DNA of 64,000 nt from Actinomycetospora lutea (GCF_028737205.1 NZ_JAQZAL010000003.1:124001-188000), one strand, 5' to 3'; positions 1-7,765 are shown, counted from the stretch's first letter. Program-made: numbers and translations. The notes: generated from the letters alone by a model not told the origin.

Positions 1-386
1 CCCCGGTGCCCTCGTTCTCCGAGCAGCGACGGCTGGCCAACGACCGCGGGTTCACCGGCCTGTTCCGCAACGGCTGGCAGGGCGACTACCCGAGCATCGA
101 GACGTTCCTGACCCAGCTCTACCGCACGAACGCCTCGACGAACGACTACGTCTACTCCAACCCGGCCGTCGACGCCGCGCTGAGCCAGGCCGACCAGGCC
201 CCGGACATCGCGGCCGCCGACCAGGGCTACGCAGCGGCCGAGCGGCTCGTGCTGAACGACATGCCGAACATCCCGCTGTGGAGCCGCCCGGTGATCTACG
301 GCAACTCCGCGCGCGTGGCCGAGGCCGAGCACAACCCGCTGAACCGGCAGGACACCACGACCTACCGGCTCAACCCGCAGGGCTAG
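1..386 (+). CDS. Peptide ABC transporter substrate-binding protein, C-terminal part (5' end outside window)
   Basis: The reading frame is open from the first bases and ends at TAG 384-386, so this is the last ~128 residues of a longer extracellular solute-binding protein of the family 5 (DppA/OppA) type. Visible family-like features are the GDYPSIETFLTQLY segment, which resembles the '(G)DYPDP..FL' stretch of this family, and the late YAAAERLVLNDMPNIPLWSRP segment, which resembles the family's terminal 'AP.IPL' strand. It would capture peptides or a similar solute outside the membrane and deliver it to the DppB-DppC pore encoded next. The apparent start at 6 is an artefact of the window edge; signal peptide and lipobox are not in view. 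Substrate cannot be told from this fragment. Confidence 0.85.
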   Translation, partial: PVPSFSEQRRLANDRGFTGLFRNGWQGDYPSIETFLTQLYRTNASTNDYVYSNPAVDAALSQADQAPDIAAADQGYAAAERLVLNDMPNIPLWSRPVIYGNSARVAEAEHNPLNRQDTTTYRLNPQG

Positions 387-440
387 TCCCACCGACGTAC
401 GGTCGCGGGGCCGTGACGCCGGGCCCCGAAGGAGGATGCC

Positions 441-1367
441 GTGGGCCGCTACACCCTGCGGCGCCTGCTGCAGCTCGTCCCGGTGTTCCTCGGGACGACG
501 TTCATCGTCTACTACCTGGTCTGGGGCCTGTCCGACGACCCGTTCGCGGGCAAGTGCGGGCAGCGGGAGTGCTCGGCCTCCTACGTCGCCCAGATGACCG
601 AGCGCTACAACCTCGACGACCCCGTGATCGTGCAGTACCTCAAGTACCTGGGTGCCCTGCTGACCGGGGACTTCGGGCAGACCTTCTCGGGCACCGAGGT
701 GTCGACGCTCATCGCGACCGCCTACCCGGTCACGATCAAGCTCGCGCTGGTCGCCGTGGCCATCGAGGCGGTCATCGGCATCGCGGCCGGCGTGCTCACC
801 GGGCTGCGCGGGCGCGGGTTCGTCGACAACCTCGTGCTCGTCTCGACGCTGGTCCTCATCGCCCTGCCGGTGTTCGTCACCGGCCTGGTCCTGCGCCAGG
901 TGCTCGGGGTGGAGCTGGGCTGGATCCGGACCTCGGTCCCCGGGGACCCGACGATCGGGCAGCTGCTCGTCCCCGGGTTCGTGCTGGGGAGCCTGTCGAT
1001 GGCCTACGTGGCCCGGCTGACGCGCACGAGCCTCGTGGAGAACCGGCGCGCCGACTTCGTCCGCACCGCGATCGCGAAGGGCCTCCCGCGGCGCCGGGTG
1101 GTCGGGGTGCACATGCTGCGCAACTCGCTGATCCCGGTGGTGACCTTCCTGGGCTACGACATCGGCGCGCTCATGGGCGGGGCCATCGTCACCGAGGGCG
1201 TGTTCAACATCCGCGGCATCGGGGGGCTGGTGTATCGCGGGATCGAGCAGCAGGACATCGCCACGGTCGTCGGCATCGTCGGCCTGCTCGTCATCGTGTT
1301 CCTGCTGGCGAACCTGCTCGTCGACCTGCTCTACGCCGTGCTCGACCCGAGGATCCGCTATGACTGA
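441..1367 (+). CDS. dppB: Peptide ABC transporter permease, DppB type
   Basis: Encodes 308 residues starting at GTG 441 with an excellent Shine-Dalgarno (GGAGG 431-435). The N-terminus (GRYTLRRLLQLVPVFLGTTF) is typical of DppB/OppB inner-membrane permeases. The protein has about six membrane segments and a binding-protein-dependent transport loop (DFVRTAIAKGLPRRRVVGVHMLRNSL, around residues 205-230) that contacts the ATPase. Length matches the family (~305-340). It follows the partial binding-protein gene by 54 nt, and its last 8 bases overlap dppC, so it sits inside one operon. A Cys pair (KCGQRECS) in the first periplasmic loop is seen in several actinobacterial homologues. Substrate specificity is not predictable. 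Confidence 0.93.
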   Translation: MGRYTLRRLLQLVPVFLGTTFIVYYLVWGLSDDPFAGKCGQRECSASYVAQMTERYNLDDPVIVQYLKYLGALLTGDFGQTFSGTEVSTLIATAYPVTIKLALVAVAIEAVIGIAAGVLTGLRGRGFVDNLVLVSTLVLIALPVFVTGLVLRQVLGVELGWIRTSVPGDPTIGQLLVPGFVLGSLSMAYVARLTRTSLVENRRADFVRTAIAKGLPRRRVVGVHMLRNSLIPVVTFLGYDIGALMGGAIVTEGVFNIRGIGGLVYRGIEQQDIATVVGIVGLLVIVFLLANLLVDLLYAVLDPRIRYD

Positions 1368-2301
1368 CACCGCACCGGCCCTCCGCCCGGCCGGGGCCGC
1401 CGGGCCCGAGGGCGCCGGCGCGGGCGCCGAGCCCGCGGGCGGGCTGTGGGCCGACGGGTGGGACCGGCTGCGCCGCCGCCCCCTGTTCTGGGCCGCCTCG
1501 GCGCTCATCGGCGTCCTGCTCGTGATGGCGGTGGCCCCGTCGCTGTTCACCTCGGTGGACCCGCAGGCGGCCGACCTCGCCCTCTCCGGCGCCGACTCGT
1601 CACCGGACGCGATCTTCGGCCGGGATCTCCAGGGTCACGACATCTACGCGCGAGCGATCCACGGCGCCGCGCCCACGCTGACCGTGGGGCTGCTCGCGAG
1701 CCTGGGCACGGTCGTCCTCGGGTCGATGGCCGGGCTCGTCGCGGGCTACGTCGGCGGCTGGGGCGACAGCCTGATCTCGCGGTTCGCCGAGGTGTTCGCC
1801 GGCCTGCCGTTCATCCTCGGCGGCATCGTCATCCTCACGACGTTCAACAAGCCCGGGCAGATCGTCGGCGAGGTCCGCATCGTCACCCAGGTCGTGCTGA
1901 CGATCGTGGTCCTGTCCTGGCCGCTGGCCATGCGCATCATGCGGGCGGCGGCGCTGGAGGCGACGCAGCAGGACTACGTCAGGGCCGCCCGCGCGCTCGG
2001 GGCGGGGCCGTGGCGCATCGTGGCCCGCCACATCCTGCCGAACACCCTGGCCCCGGTACTGGTGTTCGCCACCATCCAGTTCGGGGTGTTCATCGGCGCC
2101 GAGGCCACGCTGTCCTTCCTCGGGATCGGCCTGCGCGACCCCGTGGTGTCCTGGGGCGTGATGATCTCCGAATCGCAGGAGCGCGTCGCCGACATCCCGC
2201 AGGCGCTGTTCTTCCCGGCCGCCTTCCTGGTCGTCGCGGTGCTCGCCTTCGTCATGCTGGGCGATGCCGTCCGTGACGCCTTCGACCCGAGGGGACGCTG
2301 A
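1360..2301 (+). CDS. dppC: Peptide ABC transporter permease, DppC type
   Basis: 313-residue permease beginning at ATG 1360, overlapping dppB by 8 nt. A ~35-residue Gly/Ala/Pro-rich cytoplasmic leader precedes the first membrane segment. Further on are the DppC hallmarks: IFGRDLQGHDIYARAIHG (the 'GTD..GRDV.SR' motif, about residues 86-103) and the coupling loop DYVRAARALGAGPWRIVARHILPN (about residues 206-229). Partners with DppB to form the translocation pore. The stop TGA 2299-2301 shares its A with the ATG of dppD, indicating translational coupling. Confidence 0.93.
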   Translation: MTDTAPALRPAGAAGPEGAGAGAEPAGGLWADGWDRLRRRPLFWAASALIGVLLVMAVAPSLFTSVDPQAADLALSGADSSPDAIFGRDLQGHDIYARAIHGAAPTLTVGLLASLGTVVLGSMAGLVAGYVGGWGDSLISRFAEVFAGLPFILGGIVILTTFNKPGQIVGEVRIVTQVVLTIVVLSWPLAMRIMRAAALEATQQDYVRAARALGAGPWRIVARHILPNTLAPVLVFATIQFGVFIGAEATLSFLGIGLRDPVVSWGVMISESQERVADIPQALFFPAAFLVVAVLAFVMLGDAVRDAFDPRGR

Positions 2302-3389
2302 TGGCCCCGACCGATGGTCCAGCTCCCCTATCGGCGTGCTCCCCTGATCGCTCCGTGTCCCCGCTGCTCGAGGTCGACGATCTCCGCGTCGAGTTCGGCC
2401 AGGGCCGGGACACCGCGTCGGTGCTCAACGGCGTGAGCTACCACGTCGACGAGGGCGAGACCCTCGCGGTGCTCGGCGAGTCCGGCTCCGGCAAGAGCGT
2501 CACCGCGCAGACGGTGATGGGCATCCTCGACACCCCGCCCGGGCGGATCACCGGCGGGGCGGTGCGCTTCCGCGGCGAGGAGCTCCTCTCCGCCGACCCC
2601 GAGCGTCGCCGGCTGCTGCGCGGCGAGTCGATGGCGATGATCTTCCAGGACGCGCTGTCGGCGCTGAACCCGGTGTACTCGGTGGGGTTCCAGATCGCCG
2701 AGCAGTTCCGGTTCCGGCGCGGGATGTCGCGCAGGGACGCGATGGTGCGGGCCGCCGAGATGCTCGACCTCGTCAGGATCCCGAACGCGAAGCAGCGCGT
2801 CCGGGAGTACCCGCACCAGTTCTCCGGCGGCATGCGCCAGCGCGCGATGATCGCGATGTCGCTCGCGCTCGATCCCGAGCTGCTCATCGCCGACGAGCCG
2901 ACCACGGCGCTCGACGTCACGGTGCAGGCGCAGATCATGGAGCTGCTCGACGAGCTGCGGCGCGAGCGGGGGATGGGCCTGATCCTCATCACCCACGACC
3001 TCGGGGTCGTCGCCGAGGTGGCCGACCGGATCGCGGTGATGTACGCGGGCCGGATCGTCGAGCACACCGACGCCGCCTCGCTCTACGCCCACCCCGCCCA
3101 CCCGTACACGCGGGGGCTGATGGACTCGGTGCCGCGCGTCGACGACCGGGGTCGGGGTGGGGCCGGTATCCCGCTGCGCCCGATCCCGGGCCTGCCTCCG
3201 AGCCTGTCGGCGATCCCGGACGGCTGCCCGTTCCACCCGCGCTGCGCGCACGCGCAGGACGTGTGCACCGACGAGGTGCCGGTGCTGCGGGAGCTGGGCG
3301 ACGCGCACCAGGCCGCGTGCCACTTCGCGGAGCGCTTCGTCGCGCAGGGCCCCGACCGTCCGACGACGCACGAGGTGGTGTCCCGGTGA
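2301..3389 (+). CDS. dppD: Peptide ABC transporter ATP-binding protein, DppD type
   Basis: 362-residue ATPase. Walker A GESGSGKS is at residues 59-66, signature FSGGMRQR near 174, Walker B LLIADEP near 194, and the C-terminal oligopeptide/dipeptide transporter domain has the Cys-containing motif ([14 protein letters not shown]) that in relatives binds an Fe-S cluster or structural metal. The start at ATG 2301 overlaps the dppC stop. Residues ~6-20 ([14 protein letters not shown]) are encoded by a 40-bp dispersed repeat also found at 60934-60973. Without it the protein would begin at the conserved [13 protein letters not shown], and GTG 2355 is the alternative start just after the repeat. Energises uptake together with DppF. 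Confidence 0.93.
   Translation: MAPTDGPAPLSACSPDRSVSPLLEVDDLRVEFGQGRDTASVLNGVSYHVDEGETLAVLGESGSGKSVTAQTVMGILDTPPGRITGGAVRFRGEELLSADPERRRLLRGESMAMIFQDALSALNPVYSVGFQIAEQFRFRRGMSRRDAMVRAAEMLDLVRIPNAKQRVREYPHQFSGGMRQRAMIAMSLALDPELLIADEPTTALDVTVQAQIMELLDELRRERGMGLILITHDLGVVAEVADRIAVMYAGRIVEHTDAASLYAHPAHPYTRGLMDSVPRVDDRGRGGAGIPLRPIPGLPPSLSAIPDGCPFHPRCAHAQDVCTDEVPVLRELGDAHQAACHFAERFVAQGPDRPTTHEVVSR
2321..2360 (+). repeat. Dispersed repeat family A, copy inside dppD
   Basis: The 40 bases AGCTCCCCTATCGGCGTGCT/CCCCTGATCGCTCCGTGTCC recur at 60934-60973 with two differences. The homology to the 59466-59497 copy extends leftwards to about 2311. Encodes residues ~7-20 of DppD. Confidence 0.85.
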
Positions 3390-4393
3390 GCCGACCGGTC
3401 CTGAGCGTCCGCGACCTGGTCAAGCACTACCCGGTGACCCGCGGCGTGGTGTTCCGCAGGACCGTGGGCCACGTCCGCGCCGTCGACGGCGTCTCGCTCG
3501 ACCTGCACCCCGGCGAGACGCTCGGGGTGGTCGGGGAGTCGGGCTGCGGCAAGTCGACGCTCGCCCAGGTGCTCATGCGCCTCACCCCGCCGACCAGCGG
3601 CACCGCGACCTTCGAGGGCGAGGACCTCTTCGCCAAGCGCGGCGCGGCCCTCACCGCGTGGCGCCGCGACATGCAGATCGTCCTGCAGGACCCGTACACG
3701 TCGCTGAACCCGCGCAAGACCGTCGGCGACATCGTGGGCGAGCCCTTCGACATCCACCCCGAGGTGGCGCCGAAGAGCGACCGCCGCCGGCGCGTGCAGG
3801 AGCTGCTCGAGGTGGTCGGGCTCAACCCCGAGCACATCCGCCGCTACCCGCACCAGTTCTCCGGCGGGCAGCGCCAGCGCATCGGCATCGCCCGCGCGCT
3901 CGCCCTGCGCCCCAAGGTCATCGTCTGCGACGAGCCGGTGTCGGCGCTCGACGTGTCGATCCAGGCGCAGGTGCTCAACCTGCTGTCGGACCTGCAGCGC
4001 GAGTTCGGGCTGGCGTACCTGTTCATCGCCCACGACCTCGGCGTCGTCCGGCACCTGTGCGACCGCGTCGCGGTGATGTACCTCGGGTCGATCGTGGAGA
4101 CCGGCACCGCCGAGGAGATCTACCGGCGGGCGAGCCACCCGTACACGCAGGCGCTGCTGTCGTCGGTGCCGGTGCCCGACCCCTCGCTGCGCGGGCGCCG
4201 CCACGCGATCCGGTTGGAGGGCGACGTCCCGAGTCCGACGGACCCGCCCTCGGGGTGCCGCTTCCGCACGCGCTGCCCGAAGGCGGCGGCGATCTGCGCG
4301 CAGGACCCGCCGGCGCTCGAGGACCGCGCCTCGACCGACCACCCCACGGCGTGCCACTTCGCCGAGCCCCCGCACCTGGTGCGCGCGGAGTAG
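3386..4393 (+). CDS. dppF: Peptide ABC transporter ATP-binding protein, DppF type
   Basis: 335 residues from GTG 3386, which overlaps the dppD stop (GTGA). An in-frame GTG at 3263 would add 41 residues translated from the dppD frame and is not credible. Begins [19 protein letters not shown] as expected for DppF/OppF. Walker A GESGCGKS is at residues 50-57, the signature FSGGQRQR near 158 and Walker B VIVCDEP near 178. The C-terminal oligopeptide-transporter domain carries the Cys motif [14 protein letters not shown]. Last gene of the dpp operon; it is convergent with the acyltransferase gene, with only 4 nt between the two stops. Confidence 0.93.
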   Translation: MSRPVLSVRDLVKHYPVTRGVVFRRTVGHVRAVDGVSLDLHPGETLGVVGESGCGKSTLAQVLMRLTPPTSGTATFEGEDLFAKRGAALTAWRRDMQIVLQDPYTSLNPRKTVGDIVGEPFDIHPEVAPKSDRRRRVQELLEVVGLNPEHIRRYPHQFSGGQRQRIGIARALALRPKVIVCDEPVSALDVSIQAQVLNLLSDLQREFGLAYLFIAHDLGVVRHLCDRVAVMYLGSIVETGTAEEIYRRASHPYTQALLSSVPVPDPSLRGRRHAIRLEGDVPSPTDPPSGCRFRTRCPKAAAICAQDPPALEDRASTDHPTACHFAEPPHLVRAE

Positions 4394-4397
4394 CTCG

Positions 4398-4955
4398 TCA
4401 GACGAGCTGGCCGTCGCGGGCGAACACCTGAGCTGCGGGCCACGCGGAGAGCGGCCGGCCGGCGGCGTGCACCATCGTGGGGTCGGTGTCGGCCCGGAGG
4501 CGGTGGTGGGTGTCGATCAGGTGCACGGCGACGCCGGGCAGCCGCGTCCAGCCCGCCGCGCGGTAGAAGGGCTCGACGTCGGGCCCGCAGGACACGAACC
4601 CGAACGGGACGTCGAGGTCGACGAGCACGTCCACCACGCGGGCCATCAGCGCCGTGCCGAGCCCGCGGTGGTGGTGCTCGGGGTCGACGGCGACGAGACC
4701 GACGTCGCCGACCAGGACGTCGGGGCCCGCGGGCAGGGCGCGCAGGAAGCGGCGCACGATCCCCGCGTGGGCGACGGGCGTGGCGGCGTCCCGGGCGACG
4801 ACGCGCAGCTCCGGGCGGGCGCCGGCCCAGCTGCGGCCGTCGGTGAACCGCGCCGCGTGCCCGGCGTACGCGCGGGCCAGGAGCGCGGCCAGCGGGCCGT
4901 GCGCGGCGTCGGCGAGCTCGGTCTCCCAGGACACCGACCAGGTCAGCTCCGTCAC
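4398..4955 (-). CDS. NodA-family N-acyltransferase (nodulation acyltransferase homologue)
   Basis: 185 residues from GTG 4955, close to the ~196 of rhizobial NodA. Seen in the sequence: FTDGRSWAGARPELR (residues 37-51), AHAGIVRRFLR (62-72), DVGLVAVDPEHHHRGLG (84-100), DVPFGF (115-120) and the tail GRPLSAWPAAQVFARDGQLV. From memory these line up with the NodA blocks GGRSWAGARPEIR, AHIGLLRRFIK, ELGLYGVRPDLEGLG, GVPFGF and GRSISEWPAGTLIDRNG. NodA transfers a fatty acyl chain to the free amine at the non-reducing end of a chitooligosaccharide. The 84-104 region also has the R/Q-x-x-G-x-G/A acetyl-CoA-binding look of a GNAT fold, so an N-acetyltransferase is possible. It is divergent from mshB with 63 nt between starts. 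Acceptor and donor are unknown here. Confidence 0.8.
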   Translation of the reverse strand: MTELTWSVSWETELADAAHGPLAALLARAYAGHAARFTDGRSWAGARPELRVVARDAATPVAHAGIVRRFLRALPAGPDVLVGDVGLVAVDPEHHHRGLGTALMARVVDVLVDLDVPFGFVSCGPDVEPFYRAAGWTRLPGVAVHLIDTHHRLRADTDPTMVHAAGRPLSAWPAAQVFARDGQLV

Positions 4956-5005
4956 GACGCCCGAGTCTCGTCCCACCCGCACCGGTCGCGCGCGCCCGGA
5001 CGGCC

Positions 5006-5011
5006 TACCGT
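5006..5011 (+). promoter_or_regulatory. Putative -10 box of mshB (leaderless start)
   Basis: TACCGT lies 7 nt before GTG 5019, the spacing expected if transcription begins at or next to the start codon. There is no Shine-Dalgarno before 5019, which fits a leaderless mRNA. This layout also favours GTG 5019 over GTG 5010, because 5010 lies inside the box. Confidence 0.5.
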
Positions 5012-5018
5012 GCCCCGG

Positions 5019-5879
5019 GTGAGCCCCGGTCCGCTGCTGCTCGTCCACGCCCACCCGGACGACGAGACGATCACCTGCGGCGGGGTGATGGCGCGGGCCG
5101 TCGCGGCCGGCATCCCGGTGACGCTCGTGACGTGCAACCGCGGCGAGGAGGGCGAGGTGATCCCGCCCGGCCTGCGGCACCTCACCGGCGACGCGCTGGG
5201 CGAGTACCGGGAGGGTGAGCTGAGGCGGGCCTGCGCGGCGCTGGGCGTCACCGACCGGCGCTGGCTCGCCGGCACCGGGACCTGGCGCGACTCGGGGATG
5301 GTCCGGGTCGGCGAGGGCATCCTCGCCGCGGCCCCGGCCTCGATCGACCCCGACGCCCTCGCCGCCCCCGACGGGTTCGAGGCGCAGGTCAAGGCCCTGG
5401 TCGACATCCTGCGCGAGGTGGAGCCCCGCGTCGTGGTGACCTACGACGCGCACGGCGGCTACGGCCACCCCGACCACGTGCGCGCCCACGAGATCACCCT
5501 GGCCGCGGTCGAGGCCGTCGACCCCGACGCCACGACCGTCACCGTCGTCGCGACCGCCGCGGCCCACGACGAGGTCGAGGCCGGCCTCGCCGTCCTGCGC
5601 CGGCGGTCGTGGCTGCCGGTCCCCGTCCCGCCGGTCGAGGACCTGCCGACGGTGCCCGACGCGACGATCACCACCCGCGTCGCGCTGGGCGCCGCCCGCG
5701 TCGCCAAGCTGGCCGCCCTGCGCGCCCACGCCACGCAGATCACCGTGTACGACGACGGCAGCGAGCCCCCGGTGTTCGTGCTGTCCAACGACCTGGCCCA
5801 GCCGGTCCTGCCCACCGAGTGCTTCGTGCACCTGCGCGGCCCCCAGAGCCCCGCGGACGACCTGTTCCCGCCGTCGTGA
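5019..5879 (+). CDS. mshB: N-acetyl-1-D-myo-inositol-2-amino-2-deoxy-alpha-D-glucopyranoside deacetylase MshB (PIG-L/LmbE family)
   Basis: 286 residues. Deacetylates GlcNAc-inositol to GlcN-inositol, the second committed step of mycothiol synthesis in the cytoplasm. The zinc/catalytic motif HAHPDDE (H12, D14 as likely base, D15) starts the protein, and the third zinc ligand lies in GGYGHPDH near residue 150; GEEGEV and GTWRDSGM are further matches to mycobacterial MshB, as is the C-terminal AKLAALRAHATQI stretch. Length agrees with MshB (~300). Start chosen because of the TACCGT box at 5006. The next gene overlaps its stop, as the membrane protein after mshB does in mycobacteria. A mycothiol-conjugate amidase (Mca) is the main alternative, but neighbourhood favours MshB. 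Confidence 0.88.
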   Translation: MSPGPLLLVHAHPDDETITCGGVMARAVAAGIPVTLVTCNRGEEGEVIPPGLRHLTGDALGEYREGELRRACAALGVTDRRWLAGTGTWRDSGMVRVGEGILAAAPASIDPDALAAPDGFEAQVKALVDILREVEPRVVVTYDAHGGYGHPDHVRAHEITLAAVEAVDPDATTVTVVATAAAHDEVEAGLAVLRRRSWLPVPVPPVEDLPTVPDATITTRVALGAARVAKLAALRAHATQITVYDDGSEPPVFVLSNDLAQPVLPTECFVHLRGPQSPADDLFPPS

Positions 5880-6400
5880 GCGAGGGCACCGCCGCGAGCG
5901 AGGGCACCGCCGCGAGCAGCGAGGGCGCCGCCGCGAGCAGCGAGGGAGTCCCTGGGTGCGTGGGGCGCAGCGAGGGTGACCCTCGCTCCCGCCCCGGCGG
6001 CACCGTGCTCCCCGTCGTGGTCCTCGCACTCCTCGCGCTCGACGCGGTGCTGCTCGCGTGGACCGAGATGGCGTGGCTGACCCTGCGCACCGCCGCCGAC
6101 GGGGTGCCGCTGCCGCTCGCGGCGGTCGTCGCCCTGGTCACCACGCCGGTGCTCGTGCTCGCCGCCGACGCGGCGTGGCCCGCGAGCCGGGCGCCGCTCG
6201 TGCCGCTCGCGGCGTGGACGCTGACGGTCCTCGTCGCCGGGCTGTGGAGCCCCGCGGGCGCCGGGGTGCTCCCGCCCGACTGGCGCGCGATCCTCCTGCT
6301 CGCCGCCGGCGTGCTGCCCGGCGCGCTCGCCCTGTCGTGGACCTCGGCGCGCCGCCGTGTGGAGCACAGGGGCGCGAGCCGGGTGCCCGCCGACGGTTGA
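5876..6400 (+). CDS. Conserved actinobacterial membrane protein downstream of mshB
   Basis: 174 residues if started at GTG 5876, which overlaps the mshB stop (GTGA). The C-terminal ~130 residues hold four hydrophobic segments (VLPVVVLALLALDAVLLAW, LAAVVALVTTPVLVLAA, VPLAAWTLTVLVAGLW, ILLLAAGVLPGALAL), consistent with a small integral membrane protein like the one next to mycobacterial mshB. The first ~42 residues (SEGTAASEGTAASSEG and on) are translated from a tandem repeat plus a dispersed palindromic element, so this N-terminus may not be real; GTG 6004 (VLPVVV) is an alternative start. Function unknown; the position suggests transport or cofactor-related work near mycothiol synthesis, but nothing shows it. 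Confidence 0.65.
   Translation: MSEGTAASEGTAASSEGAAASSEGVPGCVGRSEGDPRSRPGGTVLPVVVLALLALDAVLLAWTEMAWLTLRTAADGVPLPLAAVVALVTTPVLVLAADAAWPASRAPLVPLAAWTLTVLVAGLWSPAGAGVLPPDWRAILLLAAGVLPGALALSWTSARRRVEHRGASRVPADG
5878..5952 (+). repeat. Short tandem repeat, 18-21 bp unit (GAGCGAGGGCACCGCCGC)
   Basis: Two identical 18-bp units (5878-5895, 5896-5913) are followed by a 21-bp variant with an extra GCA (5914-5934) and a partial unit that runs into the dispersed element at 5941. All units keep the membrane-protein frame open, encoding repeated SEG(T/G)AA. The array looks like local duplication of the left end of the neighbouring element. Confidence 0.7.
5941..5989 (+). repeat. Dispersed 49-bp palindromic element, family B copy 1
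   Basis: Matches 46974-47022 (opposite orientation) at 42 of 49 positions. The ends are near-inverted (GCGAGGG...CCTCGC) and a small inner hairpin is centred on TGCGTGGGGCGCA. Positions 20 and 26 of the element change together between the copies (G-C here, C-G there), so the inner stem is preserved. A 9-bp inverted repeat AGCGAGGGT/ACCCTCGCT (5969-5987) is part of it. Confidence 0.7.
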
Positions 6401-6429
6401 GCAGGGCTCCGCCCGGGAAACGAGCCGCC

Positions 6430-7260
6430 ATGCCCGCCATCCCCGACGAGCACGTCGTCCGCGTCCTGCGCCCGTTCGTGGCCGCCACCGGTCCGGTGCT
6501 GCGCGGACTGCGTGACGCCGACCCGTTCCGCCTCGGACGCCTCGCCCGCCGCCGGGCCGTCGAGCTGCACGAGAACGAGGGGCGCGCCCCGGAGACCGCG
6601 CCCACGAGCCGGATCGGGCGGGCCGGACGCGTGGCGCGCACCGGCCGGGCCCGCGTGCTCGACCGGCTCGCCACCTCGAAGCTGCCCGGCACGCCGCGCT
6701 GGCAGGCGATGAGCCCCGAGGAGCGCGACCAGTGGTGGGTGTCACGCGTCGGGCGCTTCACGTCGGCGGTCGCGGCGGTGCCCGGCATCGGCGGCGCCCT
6801 CGCGCGCCGGCTGCCGGTGTCGGACATCCTCGGGCTCGCCGCCCAGGGCCTCGTCGTCTGCGCGATCGCGAGCGAGCACGGGATGGACCGCCGCGACGAC
6901 CAGGTGCGTCTGCTGGCCTCGGTGCTCTTCGGCCGGGACGTCGACCCGCACCGCCACGGCGATCCGCACGGCGTCGACGTCGAGCGCGAGGCGGGCGAGC
7001 TCGCGGGCGGCGTCGACGGCCAGAAGGAGGAACGGGGCCGCCTGGCGGGCCTGGCCGGCGCCGTGTGGCGCATGGGCAAGACGCTGTGGGGACTGCAGGG
7101 CGAGCTCGACCGGCGCCCGCAGGGCAACCGGTTCTGGCGCGCGCTGGCCAACCTGCCCGTGGTCGGGGCGCCCGCGAGCTACCGGGGCGAGCGCTCGGGC
7201 CTCAAGCGCGCCGCGCGCGCGGCGGCCCGCTGGGTGGCGCGCGAGCAGGGCCGGGCCTGA
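6430..7260 (+). CDS. Conserved hypothetical protein, function unknown
   Basis: 276 residues from ATG 6430. I do not recognise the family. The protein is Arg-rich and basic at both ends (LGRLARRRAVEL near the start; LKRAARAAARWVAREQ at the end), with a more hydrophobic centre containing PGIGGALARRLPVSDILGLAAQGLVVCAIASEHGM (about residues 118-152). That stretch could be a membrane-associated helix pair and looks like the conserved core of an actinobacterial protein. A His/Asp-rich linker (DVDPHRHGDPHGVD, near 175-188) could bind metal. It stands 29 nt downstream of the membrane-protein gene and ahead of the ferredoxin gene. No catalytic motif is visible. Confidence 0.6.
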   Translation: MPAIPDEHVVRVLRPFVAATGPVLRGLRDADPFRLGRLARRRAVELHENEGRAPETAPTSRIGRAGRVARTGRARVLDRLATSKLPGTPRWQAMSPEERDQWWVSRVGRFTSAVAAVPGIGGALARRLPVSDILGLAAQGLVVCAIASEHGMDRRDDQVRLLASVLFGRDVDPHRHGDPHGVDVEREAGELAGGVDGQKEERGRLAGLAGAVWRMGKTLWGLQGELDRRPQGNRFWRALANLPVVGAPASYRGERSGLKRAARAAARWVAREQGRA

Positions 7261-7360
7261 CGGCGGCGCCCCGGTGTGACGGCCGCCATCGTCCTGTGGG
7301 GCAATCGGTACGCCCCCGCACGGGCGTGACGGCACCACGACCGGAATACTCGCCGCAAGC

Positions 7361-7420
7361 ATGTCCCGTGACCGTGCGACACCACCGCGCGAGGATCCGG
7401 GTCCGTGCCCGACGACGTGA
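7361..7420 (+). CDS. Possible leaderless short ORF before fdxA
   Basis: 19 codons (MSRDRATPPREDPGPCPTT) from ATG 7361 to TGA 7418-7420. The box AATACT (7345-7350) lies 10 nt upstream, so an mRNA starting near the ATG would be leaderless. It contains one Cys and five Pro codons and ends 19 nt before fdxA. It could be a regulatory leader or chance; the rest of the 7261-7439 gap shows nothing else. Confidence 0.25.
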   Translation: MSRDRATPPREDPGPCPTT

Positions 7421-7439
7421 GTGAGGAGCAGGAGCAGAC

Positions 7440-7760
7440 GTGACGTACGTGATCGCCGAACCGTGTGTCGACGTGCTCGACAAGGCGTGCATCGAGGAGT
7501 GCCCTGTCGACTGCATCTACGAAGGGGGACGGATGATGTACATCCACCCCGACGAGTGCGTCGACTGCGGGGCGTGCGAGCCGGTCTGCCCGGTCGAGGC
7601 CATCTACTACGAGGACGACGTGCCGGACCAGTGGTCCGTCTACACGCAGGCCAACGTGGACTTCTTCGACGAGCTGGGCTCGCCCGGCGGCGCGTCGAAG
7701 GTCGGCAAGATCGAGCGCGACGCGGGCCCCGTGCCCGACCTGCCGCCGCAGGGGGAGTGA
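7440..7760 (+). CDS. fdxA: Seven-iron ferredoxin (FdxA/FdxC type)
   Basis: 106-residue ferredoxin from GTG 7440 with Shine-Dalgarno AGGAG at 7430-7434. Cys9, Cys17 and Cys50 fit the ligands of the [3Fe-4S] cluster, and Cys21, Cys40, Cys43 and Cys46 those of the [4Fe-4S] cluster (C-x2-C-x2-C-x3-C-P at 40-51); Cys25 is the extra free cysteine of this class. The ~50-residue C-terminal extension is typical of actinobacterial 7Fe ferredoxins, which donate electrons to cytochromes P450 and other reductases. Its place immediately before dapC mirrors mycobacterial fdxC-dapC. Confidence 0.95.
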   Translation: MTYVIAEPCVDVLDKACIEECPVDCIYEGGRMMYIHPDECVDCGACEPVCPVEAIYYEDDVPDQWSVYTQANVDFFDELGSPGGASKVGKIERDAGPVPDLPPQGE

Positions 7761-7765
7761 CACCC

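Noticed and set aside
4398..4955. Symbiotic nodulation island
   Set aside because: No nodI/J, nodD boxes, insertion sequences or composition shift; neighbours are core genes.
5878..5952. CRISPR array
   Set aside because: Units are 18-21 bp with no spacers and keep a reading frame; no cas genes are present. The RecB/Cas4-like nuclease at 45551 is a stand-alone gene.
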